A DNA stretch of 64,000 bases from Owenia fusiformis (taxonomy: Eukaryota; Annelida; Polychaeta; Sabellida; Oweniidae): contig CAIIXF020000005.1 in NCBI GenBank assembly GCA_903813345.2, positions 18,851,375-18,915,374 of the forward strand. Direction: 5' to 3'. Each line of letters opens with the position of its first letter. Position 1 is the first letter of the stretch. Positions 28,871-42,300 of this stretch are shown here, one piece after another. The position numbers were made by a program, and so were the translations under genes. The notes beneath the pieces are model-generated. The model saw only the letters and a program-made list of their open reading frames with translations, was not told the origin of the DNA and did not search any database.

Positions 28871-29273
28871 GTTCAGCTGGAAAGTAACATTTTGGTAAAA
28901 AATTGCTATACCTGCACATGTTATTTTCTGGTACATAATTAAGTATGAAGGCATGTGTGTATTTCCTTGCTTTTTTCAGGAAAGTATCATTACACTATCT
29001 ACTTTTAGTAAACCTGGAAACAGGTCAATGGTAGCTCCTGTGTTGTCTGGAAACTTTGAAAGAAAATTTGGAAAAACAGGAAGTGTGAAATATCAGAATT
29101 CCCTGGAGTTCCCTTTGAACGCCTACCAGATATTCTAAAAGAAGACAATGTAATGATACTTTCCTGAAAAAAGCAAGGAAATTGATACATGCCTTCATAC
29201 TTTATTTTGTACCAGAAAATAACATGTGCAGGTATAGCAATTTTTTACCAAAATGTGACTTTCCAGCTGTACC
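28870..29273 (+). mobile_element. 404-bp TTAA-type MITE, copy A
   Basis: Ends GGTTCAGCTGGAAAGTAACA and its near complement, with terminal inverted repeats of ~130 bp. Flanked by TTAA at 28866-28869 and 29274-29277. The interior is related in inverted orientation to copy B. Confidence 0.88.
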
Positions 29274-29277
29274 TTAA

Positions 29278-29681
29278 GGTACAGCTGGAAAGTAAGATTT
29301 TGGTAAAAAATTGCTATACCTGCACATGTTATTTTCTGGTACAAAATAAATTATGAAGGCATGTGTCAATTTCCTTGCTTTTTTCAGGAAAGTATCATTA
29401 CATTCTCTTCTTTTAGAATATCTGGTAGGAGTTCAATGGGAACTCCAGGAAATTCCGATATTTCACACTTTCTATTTTTCCAAATTTTCTTTCAAAGTTT
29501 TCAGACAACACAGGAACTACCATTGACCCGTTTCCAGGTTTACTAAAAATAGACAGTGTAATGATCCTTTCCTGAAAAAAGCAAGGAAATACACACATGA
29601 CTTCATACTTAATTTTGTACCAGAAAATAACATGTGCAGGTATAGCAATTTTTTACCAAAATGTTACTTTCCAGCTGAACC
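29278..29681 (-). mobile_element. 404-bp TTAA-type MITE, copy B, opposite orientation
   Basis: Same length as copy A but inverted. It is flanked by TTAA at 29274-29277 (shared with A) and 29682-29685. The pair forms an ~816-bp palindrome. The centre reads GTACCTTAAGGTAC, as expected if one copy inserted into the target duplication of the other. Confidence 0.88.
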
Positions 29682-29685
29682 TTAA

Positions 29686-30300
29686 ACTATTTACAATAAG
29701 CGTAGGTCATTTTTGAACTCTGGTTAATCCCCCCTGTTGTACTCATTAATAAAGAAGCTAAAGGTTTTCAGACTAAATTAAATCCTCAATTATTTTTTTC
29801 ATCAGCACTTTACCACTTTATCGAGATTGCACGTCAAAACATGGGCTCTATGGTCAAAACAAGCTGAAAATTGGGCAATTAAAAAGGTTTCTGTTCTTTT
29901 GCTTATTTACATTTGATATCTCAGAAGTATAAAAAGGACAAATCATTTAGAAGAAACTCTGACTGACTTCATTTACTCTACCGAGGTAGAAAGGCGTTTT
30001 CAGTTAGGGATCATCGTGAATCACTGACTGACTCTGATTCCAATGGGGTGTGGAAATTTTGATCAATAAAAGTTCATTTTACGGCATAATCTGTAAATGT
30101 AACGATAAAAACTATATAAGAGCTAACATAGTACATCTATTTTATACATTTAAAATAATAGATCAAGCGAATACAGTTCAGGTGTTTTGTAATATGTAAT
30201 TTACCTGAGAAACTCTAACTTCCTTGTTACAACAGGTGCGCGCTACGTCACTGATGTTTGTGTACACAATCTATGACGTTTAAATTTGTGTGTATAAATC
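29686..30300 (+). promoter_or_regulatory. Upstream region and likely promoter of LCORL
   Basis: The last ~75 bp before the ATG are less A+T-rich and contain CRE-like sites: TACGTCACT at ~30244 and CTATGACGTTT at ~30271. A TATA-like TATAAAT lies just before the ATG at ~30293, too close to serve this ATG as a normal TATA box. No MORN4-side element is evident. Confidence 0.35.
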
Positions 30301-30394
30301 ATGGTGGACTGCGGAAACTCAAGATGCGCTCAAGAACGAAGGCTTTTCAAGAAGGAACTGCTATCCTGGAGCAAGAAAGTGCCATTAATGTGTG
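30301..30394 (+). CDS. LCORL: LCORL exon 1a
   Basis: MVDCGNSRCAQERRLFKKEL, then LSWSKKVPLMC, ending in phase 1 at TGTG/GTAAGT. Vertebrate LCORL has [20 protein letters not shown] at the same place, so the start is secure. Confidence 0.93.
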
Positions 30395-33300
30395 GTAAGT
30401 ATAGAGTCAAATAAGCACGGCGACCTTCGAAATAATCAGATATGTTTTTATTGCAAAATTGACCCAATATCACCAATGAGTTATTGTTGTCAAAATTTGG
30501 CAAACCGGCTCTTGTGTCCATCCGGTTTCCCCCCTCTGAACAATATTATGATCCATATTTTGCTTTGTTTCATGGCCCTGTCAACTCTATAACTATGAAA
30601 AGCACTTGCATTTTCTGTTTATAATATAAGTCTAATTTTTACAACACATTTCATAGTGTCATAGCAACAGATAAACATTTTACCTGGAATTAGATTATTT
30701 TAGGTCACTCATCAACATCTTGTACTACAATGGTGAGCCAAGATATGATTTCATGATGTAGTCAATTTATTACCTGTATTATTTTCAAGTAATCAAGTTA
30801 TTATTCACTTTGTACATAATAGAGACGAGAAGTTTACTTCAACAACATGTCCAGTATATATATGATTCTTTCTCAGTACATTAGTGAAACAACGTGAAAA
30901 CAGATTCTACCAGGTACAAGGGACTTTGTAGGCATACTGGCTTACTGCACATATAATTGATTTTTATCCATGAACCTGAGATATTGCTTCATGCTTGATT
31001 TTTCTTTATTTAAAGATGATCTCCTGTATCATATTGACTTAGATATAACACATGTACATGTTGTTACATACATCTCTTTTATAGTTCTAGGAAATCATCA
31101 CTACCAGTTTTTTTATCTCAAGATACCATAAAAAGGTTCATATTAATAAGTTAGAAAGCTAGTTTTTCAAAGATATACTCTTATACCATTGTATGTGAAT
31201 AGGTTCTCTAGAAAGCCCATGGTCTTTAATAATAATACTTATTAATATAATCCATTATGATGTTTGTCACCATCTATAATTGATGACTATTGATGGCATT
31301 CTGGGATTAATACAACCAACTTCAAGTATGTTAGTATGTTAATCCAAGATGTAATCCTATTTGGAAAATGATTTTCTCCTGATGGAAATGGGGGAGGGGG
31401 TTTGCTTAGACACATTTAATTGGGAGAAATAACGAACATCGTTTTGAAGTTTATTTTGGAGCTGGAACCATATGGCTGACAAAGAAAAACCATGGTCTTG
31501 TACAATATATCATCAGATCTTCAACCCTTGAACTTTAACTCTTATTGTTATTTTGAAATTTGAAAACCCACCCTGCCACATGGTGATGGTTGGAATATAG
31601 AAACTAAGTGTTGAGATGAGGTTTCTTGCACATATAATATTAATTATTGTAAACCTTTATCATGTAATTTGAGTACATACTGTACATATGTCATATGAGA
31701 ACAGCAAAACACTTGCACTTAGGCTATACGACATATCTAATATTGCAGAATTTTGGTATATTATTAATTTGTGACTTCATGCATTCTTCTAAAATCACCA
31801 GCTCTGTTGTCTGCTAAATAATTATTGCAATTAATATGATATTCTACCCTTTGTATCTTGGCCACCTACTATTCTCTCATTGTCAATAATCATCAACCAC
31901 AGCTAAAACTTGCAGGAATATAAATGTCAAAACTAAGTAGTGAGTATTTATATTGTAAGGCTCTAACTCTACATCATGATAAACCATGACATCACATTTC
32001 TCCTCAGTCTTGAGATGCCATGATATTATATAGGTTAGTTGGTGATCCAAAGACCAGGTTTGAGAATTTTTGAGATCTTTCATTTCAGCTCATATTTCAT
32101 CTTATTCTGGAAAAGGGATCTTTCAACATTTATTTCCTTTAAGGAATCACTCTTAAAAATCTTTAGAACAAGCCATCAAGCTGGATTTCAGATGCCAATG
32201 ACAAAGAGGTAGATTTATATTTTGTTCTTAATTAGGCATGGTACTGGTTTGCAAGATTGGTATGGTTATAGGAACATATTTTATAACCAATCTGGGATTC
32301 CATCAAGTTTAACACATACAGTAAAACCTGTCTTAGTGAACACCTCTCTCTAGTGAATACCTGTGTTTAGTGAACACCACTTCAAGACATATGTTTCATC
32401 TTTTGGTATTGGTATCTTAGTGAACACTTTTTTTGTGGCTCCATATGTGTAAAATATTCACTCTTGGCGCTATATTTTTCTATTATGCTTTTTGATATTA
32501 TCACTTGTACTTAGGCTAATTGGCAAGATTTTACTAAGGTCTTTAGAAAGTTCAGTGGTAAAATGTCAGATTTCTAGAGATGTTCACCTTTAAAAGATGG
32601 AGGCTGTTGCCATCCTCATCTGCATCACCAAAATTGATAATATATGGAAATATTTGAAATGATGAAAGTAAACACCTTAATGCTTCAGCATAATTCATGC
32701 ATCAATGATTACAGGGTTCAGTTTCTAATGACAAGGTTTTGTTTCAGAAACTCAAACGTTCTAAAGACAGTTCAGGTTCTAAGGTCAGGATTCAGTTATA
32801 AAGACAGGTTAATACAAGGTTCTAAGAACAAATTATTTTCTACATACTGGTAGCTTACAGACCCGTAGCCAGAATTTTCCAAGGGGGGGTTCGTTTTTCT
32901 AAATAATTCTAGGGTGGGGTTCACTTTGGCAAAAATGGCCAAAAATCACTCAAAAATTAGTCAGAATGGTGAAAAACTGCATGATTTTGAAAGAAATTTT
33001 GGCCAGGGGGGGTTTCGCCCGAACCCCCCTGGCTACGGGCCTGGCTTAGTTCTTAAAACATGGACGTGGCCAGGTAAAAAAGCCTCCTTAAAACAGGGTC
33101 ATGCTCGGATTGTTCTAATGATCTGGTTAAGTTTCAGTAGTTGGTTTCAGGCCCTAAAGACAATACCAGGGCAGCCAGCCTCTAAAGAATGAGTAAAATC
33201 TAAATAAAAAAATTAATGGCCTGTTGTTTTTTTCTTTTGAATATCTAAAAGTGTGATCAAGTACATAGAATAATTGATTGCTGTATCTATAAAGGATCTG

Positions 33301-36300
33301 GGACTTATAATATTCTCAGAAACATTTTTTAAACAGTTTATTGTTTTTATCTTAATGGCTAATGGGGATGACTTGTTCAGTGAATAATGTAAAGATATAT
33401 TGAATTTTTTATTGTAACAATCCAATGTGTAATATCAGACAATTTCATATTGAAAGGTTATTGCCCAATAAAAATTGAACAAATGTATTTCATGAAATTG
33501 AGCAAATAGGCCCTATATATGAAATACTACAATGTTGAAACAGTCTATTATTGACCCATTTATTATTTTTTTCAATTAATCCAAAAAGATAAGATGCATT
33601 ATTAATATATATATTGTTATTTATGTACTATGGAGATACTATCTGAGTTAATATAGCGGTACATTGGTGGTAATATTGATAAACCAAAAAGCTGGAAAAT
33701 AAAACTATAGCTAGACTATGGTTACTTTTTCTGAGCTGTTATTGTTTAAATCATTTTGATATATATGTACATAATGTATTGAAGGAAGGTATTCAGGTTT
33801 CAATACTTTTCACTACAAATTGTTTTAGAATATGTACGTCTATAGATAGAATTATCCCACTTAAGTTCAAAATATTTCTAGACATATTTTTAAACCATTA
33901 ACTTCTATGATATCTAACCTCCAATTCAACATAAAATAGAATCAATTAGGCGCTACTTGAATTTGGCAATTTTGGATATCAGACATAAAGTTCTTATAAC
34001 CCGAAGTGCAATGAATGAAAAACATGTCAAATTCCTGGTTATTTTGGCGAATATTTAATTTACAGACAAATACAGTATTATAGCAAAATCTTTTTTTTAA
34101 TTATGTTAAAGGATTAAGGGGTACCAGCATTGTCAACTAAGCGAATGTGCTTCTTAAGTTTACAAGCACATGTTTTCCTCAGCTGCGTTAGTGCATCGTG
34201 AGATATCACAGCCTTCTCTCAGTGTCCTTCTAGAATTCTTGTGCATAGCAGAGATGGTCTGAGTATCAGAATGGCGTTAGTGTGATTTAAGGGGATTCAT
34301 TTTAAAACAAGAATTATGAAAATATCAGACTAGAGCAGCACCTATATAAACATTGAAAACTTTCCTTAGAACCTGATCTATCAATCTTTTATATATTCAG
34401 CTTGACGATCCTAGATATTAAGGAATGAATTCAGATTTCATGATGAAAATCAAATATGTTTACAATCACTAGAAAGAATGAAGCTTTTAACGAGAAAAAA
34501 CATTTAGTATATATTATTTAATGAAACTATCATATATTGCAATAATATTTTTAACACCATTGCGAGGGTTTCACTAGAATTTCTCACATCAGCCCAAATA
34601 AATGAAAACAACGGGCAAAATTAATGGAAACCATAAAGTATTTAACATGGAGAAGTTGAAAAGTTCCTAAAAACACAGGCAATTTTGTGAAAACAACCGA
34701 TGAAAATCGCCTGTTGCCTGCTGCTAATGAAACCCCTGCCATTGTCACATCTAGTTGTCTAATACTAGGGTCTGACTCTGCCCCATTATATGAACCAAAA
34801 ACAGAATAGGTAACAAACAATGGCATTGTGCTACATGAACGCCATTTGATATTAGGCCAATTTAATTATTTATGAATATAATACACCAATGTTTTTTTAA
34901 TCCGAGGGAGTGTAACAAAGCACCCTTAACCCCCTGACACCAAACTCTAAAGTGAGTCACATTGTTATAGATTTCAATCAGAATGCAAAGACTGCTAAAT
35001 ATTATGTTTGCTGCATAACACTTTTGATACAAAATTAGTATTCAGTTATTTTTGTGATATATATTAATAATCAATAATTTCACGACTGTTTCAACAATCG
35101 TGAATGATGTTCATATTTCTCTAAATACAATAGTTTTGAAGTAACCAATCAAACTGTTGCTCTACTTCCGCGATCTCACAACTTCCTGTGTTGAAATTAT
35201 TAAGGGATGTGTAATAAACATGATTTTGAATTTCCAATAACCTAAAACTTAAGTAACCTGTATGAATTATGTATATGTTGGTTTTTTCATCATATTCATC
35301 ATATTTACTGACTGATACAGTTTAGCATGTTTTTAATAAACTCAGGTGTGCAAATGTTTTTTCTGATCTCGTATTTAGGTATTCTGTTTTTTTCTGCAAA
35401 ATAAATAATAATGTTTTAGAAGATTAGGAGCAAAGATGGTTTTGAGTAAGATCTTTTAATTTTTTTTAATATAAGGATTAAAAGTAAAACATGAAGCCAA
35501 AGAAAAATTATTCTATGTAGTAATTTATGAAATAGAAGTATTTCTTAATTCTTATGATTAATGAGACAGGTTATAATTTGGTTGCTCTGTTTTGTGACGT
35601 CTATTGACAATTTTAACAAACATGTTCGTTAAATAATGTTTTTCAGACAAAAGAATAATTCTGTTTTGGTTCAAAATTCTATTATCTTTACAGCTTAGGA
35701 AAATGTTGTTTTTGTACAATATCAATGTGGCATAGTTTATAACCTAAATCGCTTTTATTTTGATAAATAGTGTTTATTGAAAGAACCCGCACATTTTGGG
35801 AACTTAATTTCTCTATCTTCATGATCAATTTAGAGAGACTTAATACATGACGGCCCAACAATCTGATCCATTAATATGTTGTTAATGTAATCCATTATTG
35901 GTGTCAAAAACAATCTCAATAGTACTGCCTTTCACAATCTCCAGGTAATATTATTCGCAAACATAGCAACAATTACATTAATGTCGAAAAAATAATCCCC
36001 AAAACCATTCTATTGTTCGAAATTACACCTTAATTTACTACAAGTGAAACCATATTGCCATTACGTTAATTGGAAAAAATATTCTGTGTGAATTCACAAC
36101 TGATCGCTAAATAGACTATTAGACGATGTACTGATCAAAGCATAAAGTAATAAAATGTGACCTTTTCCTAATAATTCACCTGGGCTAAGCTTCAGTTAAT
36201 AACAATCAGGTGAAATTTTGTATTAAATTATCATCATAGCAATGCTCATCTTATAATATCACCGAATGAATTCATGCTTTTTGCCGACTTTGACGCTTGT

Positions 36301-39300
36301 CTAAAATGATGAGCCGAGAGATAATGATGATTTGGGATCCAGCTAGCTATCTCCCAGAGGGAAAGTGTATTATTACATGATAATAATAGCCACGAAAAAC
36401 CCAATTAAAAATAACACCTATATTGTCATCATTGATAAAAGCCCACCTGTGTTGAAACTTCATTGTTGCCATGGCAATAGAAAATTTGATTTGGCGGAAT
36501 ATTAATACATTTTATAGCCATCGTGCTACACAGTGAGGATGTTGAAAAGTATAGACTTTGCGAGACATTTAATCAATATAGAGTAAGAACACATAGCATT
36601 TATTTCATACTTTCAACTCATCTTAACTGAAGCTATATTAAGATGCAGAGATCGCAGCACTGCAATGCTCTACCTGTACCTGGGATAAACCAGTATCCGA
36701 AGCTTTCTTTCACCAATGCTTTAGGCAATCAGCATTTAAACTTTACACTGACAAAACACAATAAGGACAACACAAATACTGCTTCGTCGCAGCTAACTCA
36801 ACTTAATTTGGACTTTACTAATAAATGGGGAACTCCAGCAAAAAGCTCACCTGACTTTACTAATAGAGATTTCGTTGTAGGAAGTTATTCACATATAGGT
36901 GGACATTTACAAAGTTCTCGTTTAGCCTTAGATGGCCTTAATAACAATGAACACATGTTTCATCAAAGAATTTTTAATCAAAAAATGACTACCACAAGTT
37001 TATCTTTAAACGAACAAGGACAAATTAATAGCATGTTATCAAAGAAAACTGATGCATCACAGCATGGCATGCTGGAAAGTAGACGGAGGCAAAGTAATTT
37101 TCTCGAAAACAATTACAATTTTGTCGGACTTAGGAATTATAATCCAGTGGTATTAGAGCCTTTCAAGATGCCTGTCCTTCCAGAACACCTGATATGTAAT
37201 CAGGGACTTAATGGTAAAATCATTTTTACTGTATTTTTGTAACTTAAGAATTAATTAAACAAGAACATGTTATTTTACAGATTTTTGAGTTTACAATCAG
37301 GAAGATTTCAACTTACAATCATCTTTGACTTCAATAAATTCTATATAAATAAGGGGTTCATTTTATGAATTTGTTTTACATTTTTGATTATACATGTACA
37401 AGGCCAACTTTTAAAAGTTGCCAAAATATTCTCTGAGAATTGCATTTTTTGAATAAATTAGAATATATACTAACATTTGTAATATACATTATACAATGCA
37501 CAATATATACAACAAATAGTGTTTATACTTTATTAAAATGAAGTAAACGACCATCACAGGGAGGATGATTGATTTAACTGAACATAGATAAAGATCAATC
37601 TTTCTTCTTTGAATTCACAGGTTTGATTGATTGACTCTCTAATCCTCCATCCCTCTCAGTTCATATTTTCAACCTTGATGTGTTTCTAAAATAACCAGGA
37701 AATGGATTAGTAGCTGATGGTGATATTTTCATTTCAGATTTTCCATGTCCAATATTTTGAATAGATACACAAATGTTTTGTATCACTTGTATATACACCT
37801 GTAGATCAATTTAACAGTAGAATTTGTTTTTAATGGGTGTGATGAATGAAAAACATTTCCCCTGAGTTCTGTTATATTGTATCATAAATATGACATTTAA
37901 AACATATCAATTAAATCACATTTTGTCAAATCAGAAAGTATTGAAGATTCAAGATACAAAAATGTCCAAATTCTTCAAAATGACAAAACTGTAATTTTGA
38001 TTAAATTATAATTAAATTATACAAGTCATAACAAATACTAAGATTCTAATCTTTTGAAAATACCCTTTCTGTCTGACTCCCGTTAATAGCTACATACATG
38101 TACATGTCCTATAAATGTCAATGTCATGTGTATCTATGAACAATAGTTTCAACTATAATTCATCTTTCATCATTTTTTACTATTTGCTTTCAACATTCAT
38201 ATCATGCCCCATTAAGAATTGCCAGTTATTGTGGCTCGTAGCTAGCTTTTGCTAGGGGGGGGGGGGCACTTTTTAAATAATTCATATTTGACAACTGTGG
38301 CCCAAAAATGGCCAAAGTCACTTGAAATAATTTTTGGCCAGGGGGGGAGTTGCTCAAACAACCCAAACTCCCCCCCCCCCATTAAAATAGCCATTAATTA
38401 TTATGATATGTACCCTGTTAAGATTGCCAGTTATTGTGATACATACCCCATTAATATTGCCAGTTATTGTGATGCATACCACATTAAGATTATCAGTTAT
38501 CGTGATGCATACCCTATTAAGATTATCAGTTATTGTGATGCATACCCCATTAAGATTATCAGTTATCATGATGCATACCCTATTAAGATTATCAGTTATC
38601 GTGATGCATACCCTATTAAGATTATCAGTTATTGTGATGCATACCCTATTAAGATTATCAGTTATCGTGATGCATACCCTATTAAGATTATCAGTTATTG
38701 TGATGCATACCCCATTAAGATTATCAGTTATCATGATGCATACCCTATTAAGATTATCAGTTATCGTGATGCATACCCCATTAAGATTATCAGTTATCAT
38801 GATGCATACCCTATTAAGATTATCAGTTATCATGATGCATACCCCATTAAGATTATCAGTTATCATGATGCATACCCTATTAAGATTATCAGTTATCGTG
38901 ATGCATACCCTATTAAGATTATCAGTTATCGTGATGCATACCCTATTAAGATTATCAGTTATCGTGATGCATACCCTATTAAGATTATCAGTTATTGTGA
39001 TGCATACCCCATTAAGATTATCAGTTATCATGATGTATACCCTATTAAGATTATCAGTTATCGTGATGCATACCCCATTAAGATTATCAGTTATCATGAT
39101 GCATACCCTATTAAGATTATCAGTTATCATGATGCATACCCCATTAAGATTATCAGTTATCATGATGCATACCCCATTAAGATTATCAGTTATCATGATG
39201 CATACCCTATTAAGATTTGCACTTAGCTACTATGATACATACCTCTTTAAGATTGCCAGTTATGCATATTCAATTAAGATTGCCGGTTAATATGATGTAT

Positions 39301-42300
39301 ACCCCATTTAGGTTGCCACTTATTGTGATGCATACCCCATTAATATTTCCAGTTTTTGCGATGCATAGCCATACTTACTACTTTTACTAGTTAGCGAGGT
39401 ATGGACAGTATTTGTCGGATCAATCTCATCTGATGGGAGCATTTTAGGTTTTCTGAGGCGTGTATAAATATCATAAAAAGTACAGAATTGAAGAACTATA
39501 GGATCAAAATTTTCAATTGCTAGAATTATTTTTGAAAAACTTTGTAATTATGTCTAACTTACCCTCCAAGTATCATCATGATAATCCACGACATCTCATT
39601 TTTTCTCAGCCTATGTTTCAGGTGAAACAGAAAGATGCTATGAGTATCAGAATGTCCAAGTATAGTAAGAACAAAAATATATATGATAAACAGTGAACTT
39701 TTTATATTAGAGCAAGTAGGTGCTGCACCCACTTGAGATTTTGAAAATAATGTAGCACCCATTTGAAAACCATTTTGGATCCAGTTGAAATTGAGAAAAT
39801 ATGTAAAAATAGGCATATTTTGACTTGTTTGGGTTAGAATTGTTTTTACCAGAAAGTTTGGCATTGCATATAACCCTCTACTAGAACGTTTGGCATTGTA
39901 TATAACCCTCTACCAGAAAGTTTGGCATTGAATATAACCCTCTACTAGAAAGTTTGGCATTGCATATAACCCTTTACTAGAAAGTTTGGCATTGCATATA
40001 ACCCTCTACCAGAAAGTTTGGCATTGCATATAACCCTCTACTAGAAAGTTTGGCATTGCATATAACCCTCTACCAGAAAGTTTGGCATTGTATATAGCCC
40101 TTTACTAGAAAATTTGGCATTGTATATAACCCTCTAAGTTTGGCATTGCATATAAGCCTCTACTAGAAAGTTTGGCATTGCATATAACCCTCTACCAGAA
40201 TGTTTGGCATTGCATATAACCCTCTACTAGAAAGTTGGCATTGTACATAACCCTCTACCAGAAAGTTTGGCATTGCATATAACCCTCTAAGTTTGGCATT
40301 GCTTTTAACCTTCTGCTAGAAAGTTTGGCATTGCAATTATAACCCTCTACCAGAATGTTCCTTTTTGTGAAATACCTGGATAGATTAGATGTAGGCTTCG
40401 GGGAATAGCCAGTAAAGTTTCTGCTTTCAGGCCCTACTAAGAACAATAGATTGCAGAGGGTTTATTGTTTATAGGTAACCTGATATTTCCACCTGTATAT
40501 GAATCAATACATTACTGGGGTGCTGGTATTATTTGCTTACAATGACCATAGGGAAAAGCAGAACCCAATAAATTTCATCAAATTTCCAAACTGGGTGATA
40601 GTTGCAAAATAATGGTATATTGAAAAAGGTCTCCATTTAAATTTTTTCAATTGAAAAAGGTATATTGTAATTCAAATGTGTCTTCATTTAAGTATTTTAT
40701 AATTCATAAAGGTCCCATTTTAAGTATACTGTAATTTCTGAAACATGTGGTGAAGGGTTTATATATATCAGATAAAAATGAACAAACTAAAAATGCAGTC
40801 ACATATCTGTCTGGCTAGAATAATTGTGGGTATGTTTATTTGACATATTGCTCCTTGTAAAAGCTTATTCTCCTGTGGGAGATAGTGTTTTACTTTATCT
40901 CTTTTGAAGACAATTGAACACTACATGTACTTATATGACCCACATTTACTTGTATGTTGCTAGGCAATAGTAGATTTCAGAATTTTCATGATTCTCACGT
41001 ATAGAGCTTTGATATTTGAACTTTTTGGTATTTCCTTTCTAATTGATCGCTTTATTTTTACAATTGGTTAATCTATTAGATGCTTCAATATGGCTGTATG
41101 ATTGATTGATGTCATGAATTGTTAAACACTGTGGTACATACATATTGAAATTGATGTTAAATTCACCTAATTTGTTTGAGCAAAATTGCTTTTTATTTTT
41201 CATATTGATCCAATATATCAGCAAATAGGCCTGCATTTTCAACCTCATGTTTGTTATGATTTTCCAAATTATTTTCTTTAAAATTGATTCAGATTCTGTA
41301 CTCTGCATTTTGCAATGGCTTCATGTCTAGTTCCTTTATTCCACTTTAGATTGAACTACACTCTCTAATCTAATTACTTTTACATTTCAAATATGTCTGT
41401 CATTGTACTTTTGTCTCAGCTGTCCTCAAAAAGTGCATTGGCAAAGGTTGATAATACAATATACCAATACGCGATAACTTTTAATTTCGTTCAGTTTAGC
41501 TACATCTCGTTTGAAGAGCTCTCATGTATGGTACAACTTCGTCTACATCCGGGTTCTTTCCCATTGGATTACACAGGGGTGCTATTTTCAATGCTGCACT
41601 GCGGCTCTATTAAACATTTATGTAGAGTTTCATTTGCACAAACGATAGGTATGTATGTAATTAAGATAAATGACAAAGCTTTTTGAGCTATAATTCCCAA
41701 ATCCGAAGAAATCAGTAGTTGAAAATGCCGTCCAATTCCAGTGACGTCACTGATATCCCAGAAATTGCTCAGACGCCATCGAAGATCGAAAAATATAAAT
41801 AATGTTACTTTGAATCTCCGATTATCTTTCTGATTATTGAATAGATTGGATTATATAACTATGCTGGAGGGCTGATGCAAGATCAGAAGCTGAGAAACGT
41901 TCAGAGTAATCGACTCGTTCGGCGGGTCAATGAAAATTTGTCCCTTCCAAAGCGATGCATCATGGGAGATATTTATGTAAATTACCACCTGAACTCTTAT
42001 CGCGAATAGGAGTATTGGTGTTTGCATTTTTGTTTACATTTATGTGTTGTATATGTTTAATAGGGTTCTAATTCTAGGATCTACTATAGAGACCACAGCA
42101 TCAAAATTGTGAATCATTTTATCGTAATTCCCATAAATACCAGATATGTAGTCCGTATCCAAAAATAGGTGAATCATATTTGAAAAAAGTAATTAAAACT
42201 AAAAGATAAAATGCTACTTTTCAGTTAAAAACATAATAGATATTCTTCTGAAATCTTTTTGTTAAGGCAGGAAAAAGATCGAAAGTTGAAAAAGTTCAGG

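Larger units (their letters stand above)
30395..36642. other. LCORL intron 1, left part
   Basis: Mostly A+T-rich unique-looking sequence. It contains a pogo/Tigger-like fragment (32320-32420), a 186-bp MITE (32858-33043) and a degenerate GGTTCTAA..GACAG repetition around it (32710-33180). No exon seen. Confidence 0.5.

Noticed and set aside
38249-39290. Open frames of 280-325 codons on both strands with an 11-residue repeat
   Set aside because: Produced by a 33-bp minisatellite whose unit has no stop in several frames; three overlapping frames cannot all be genes and no start, splice or family evidence favours one.
41393-41686. 97-codon open frame in LCORL intron 1
   Set aside because: No recognisable motif, mixed hydrophobic composition typical of random A+T-rich DNA, and no matching splice site in phase.
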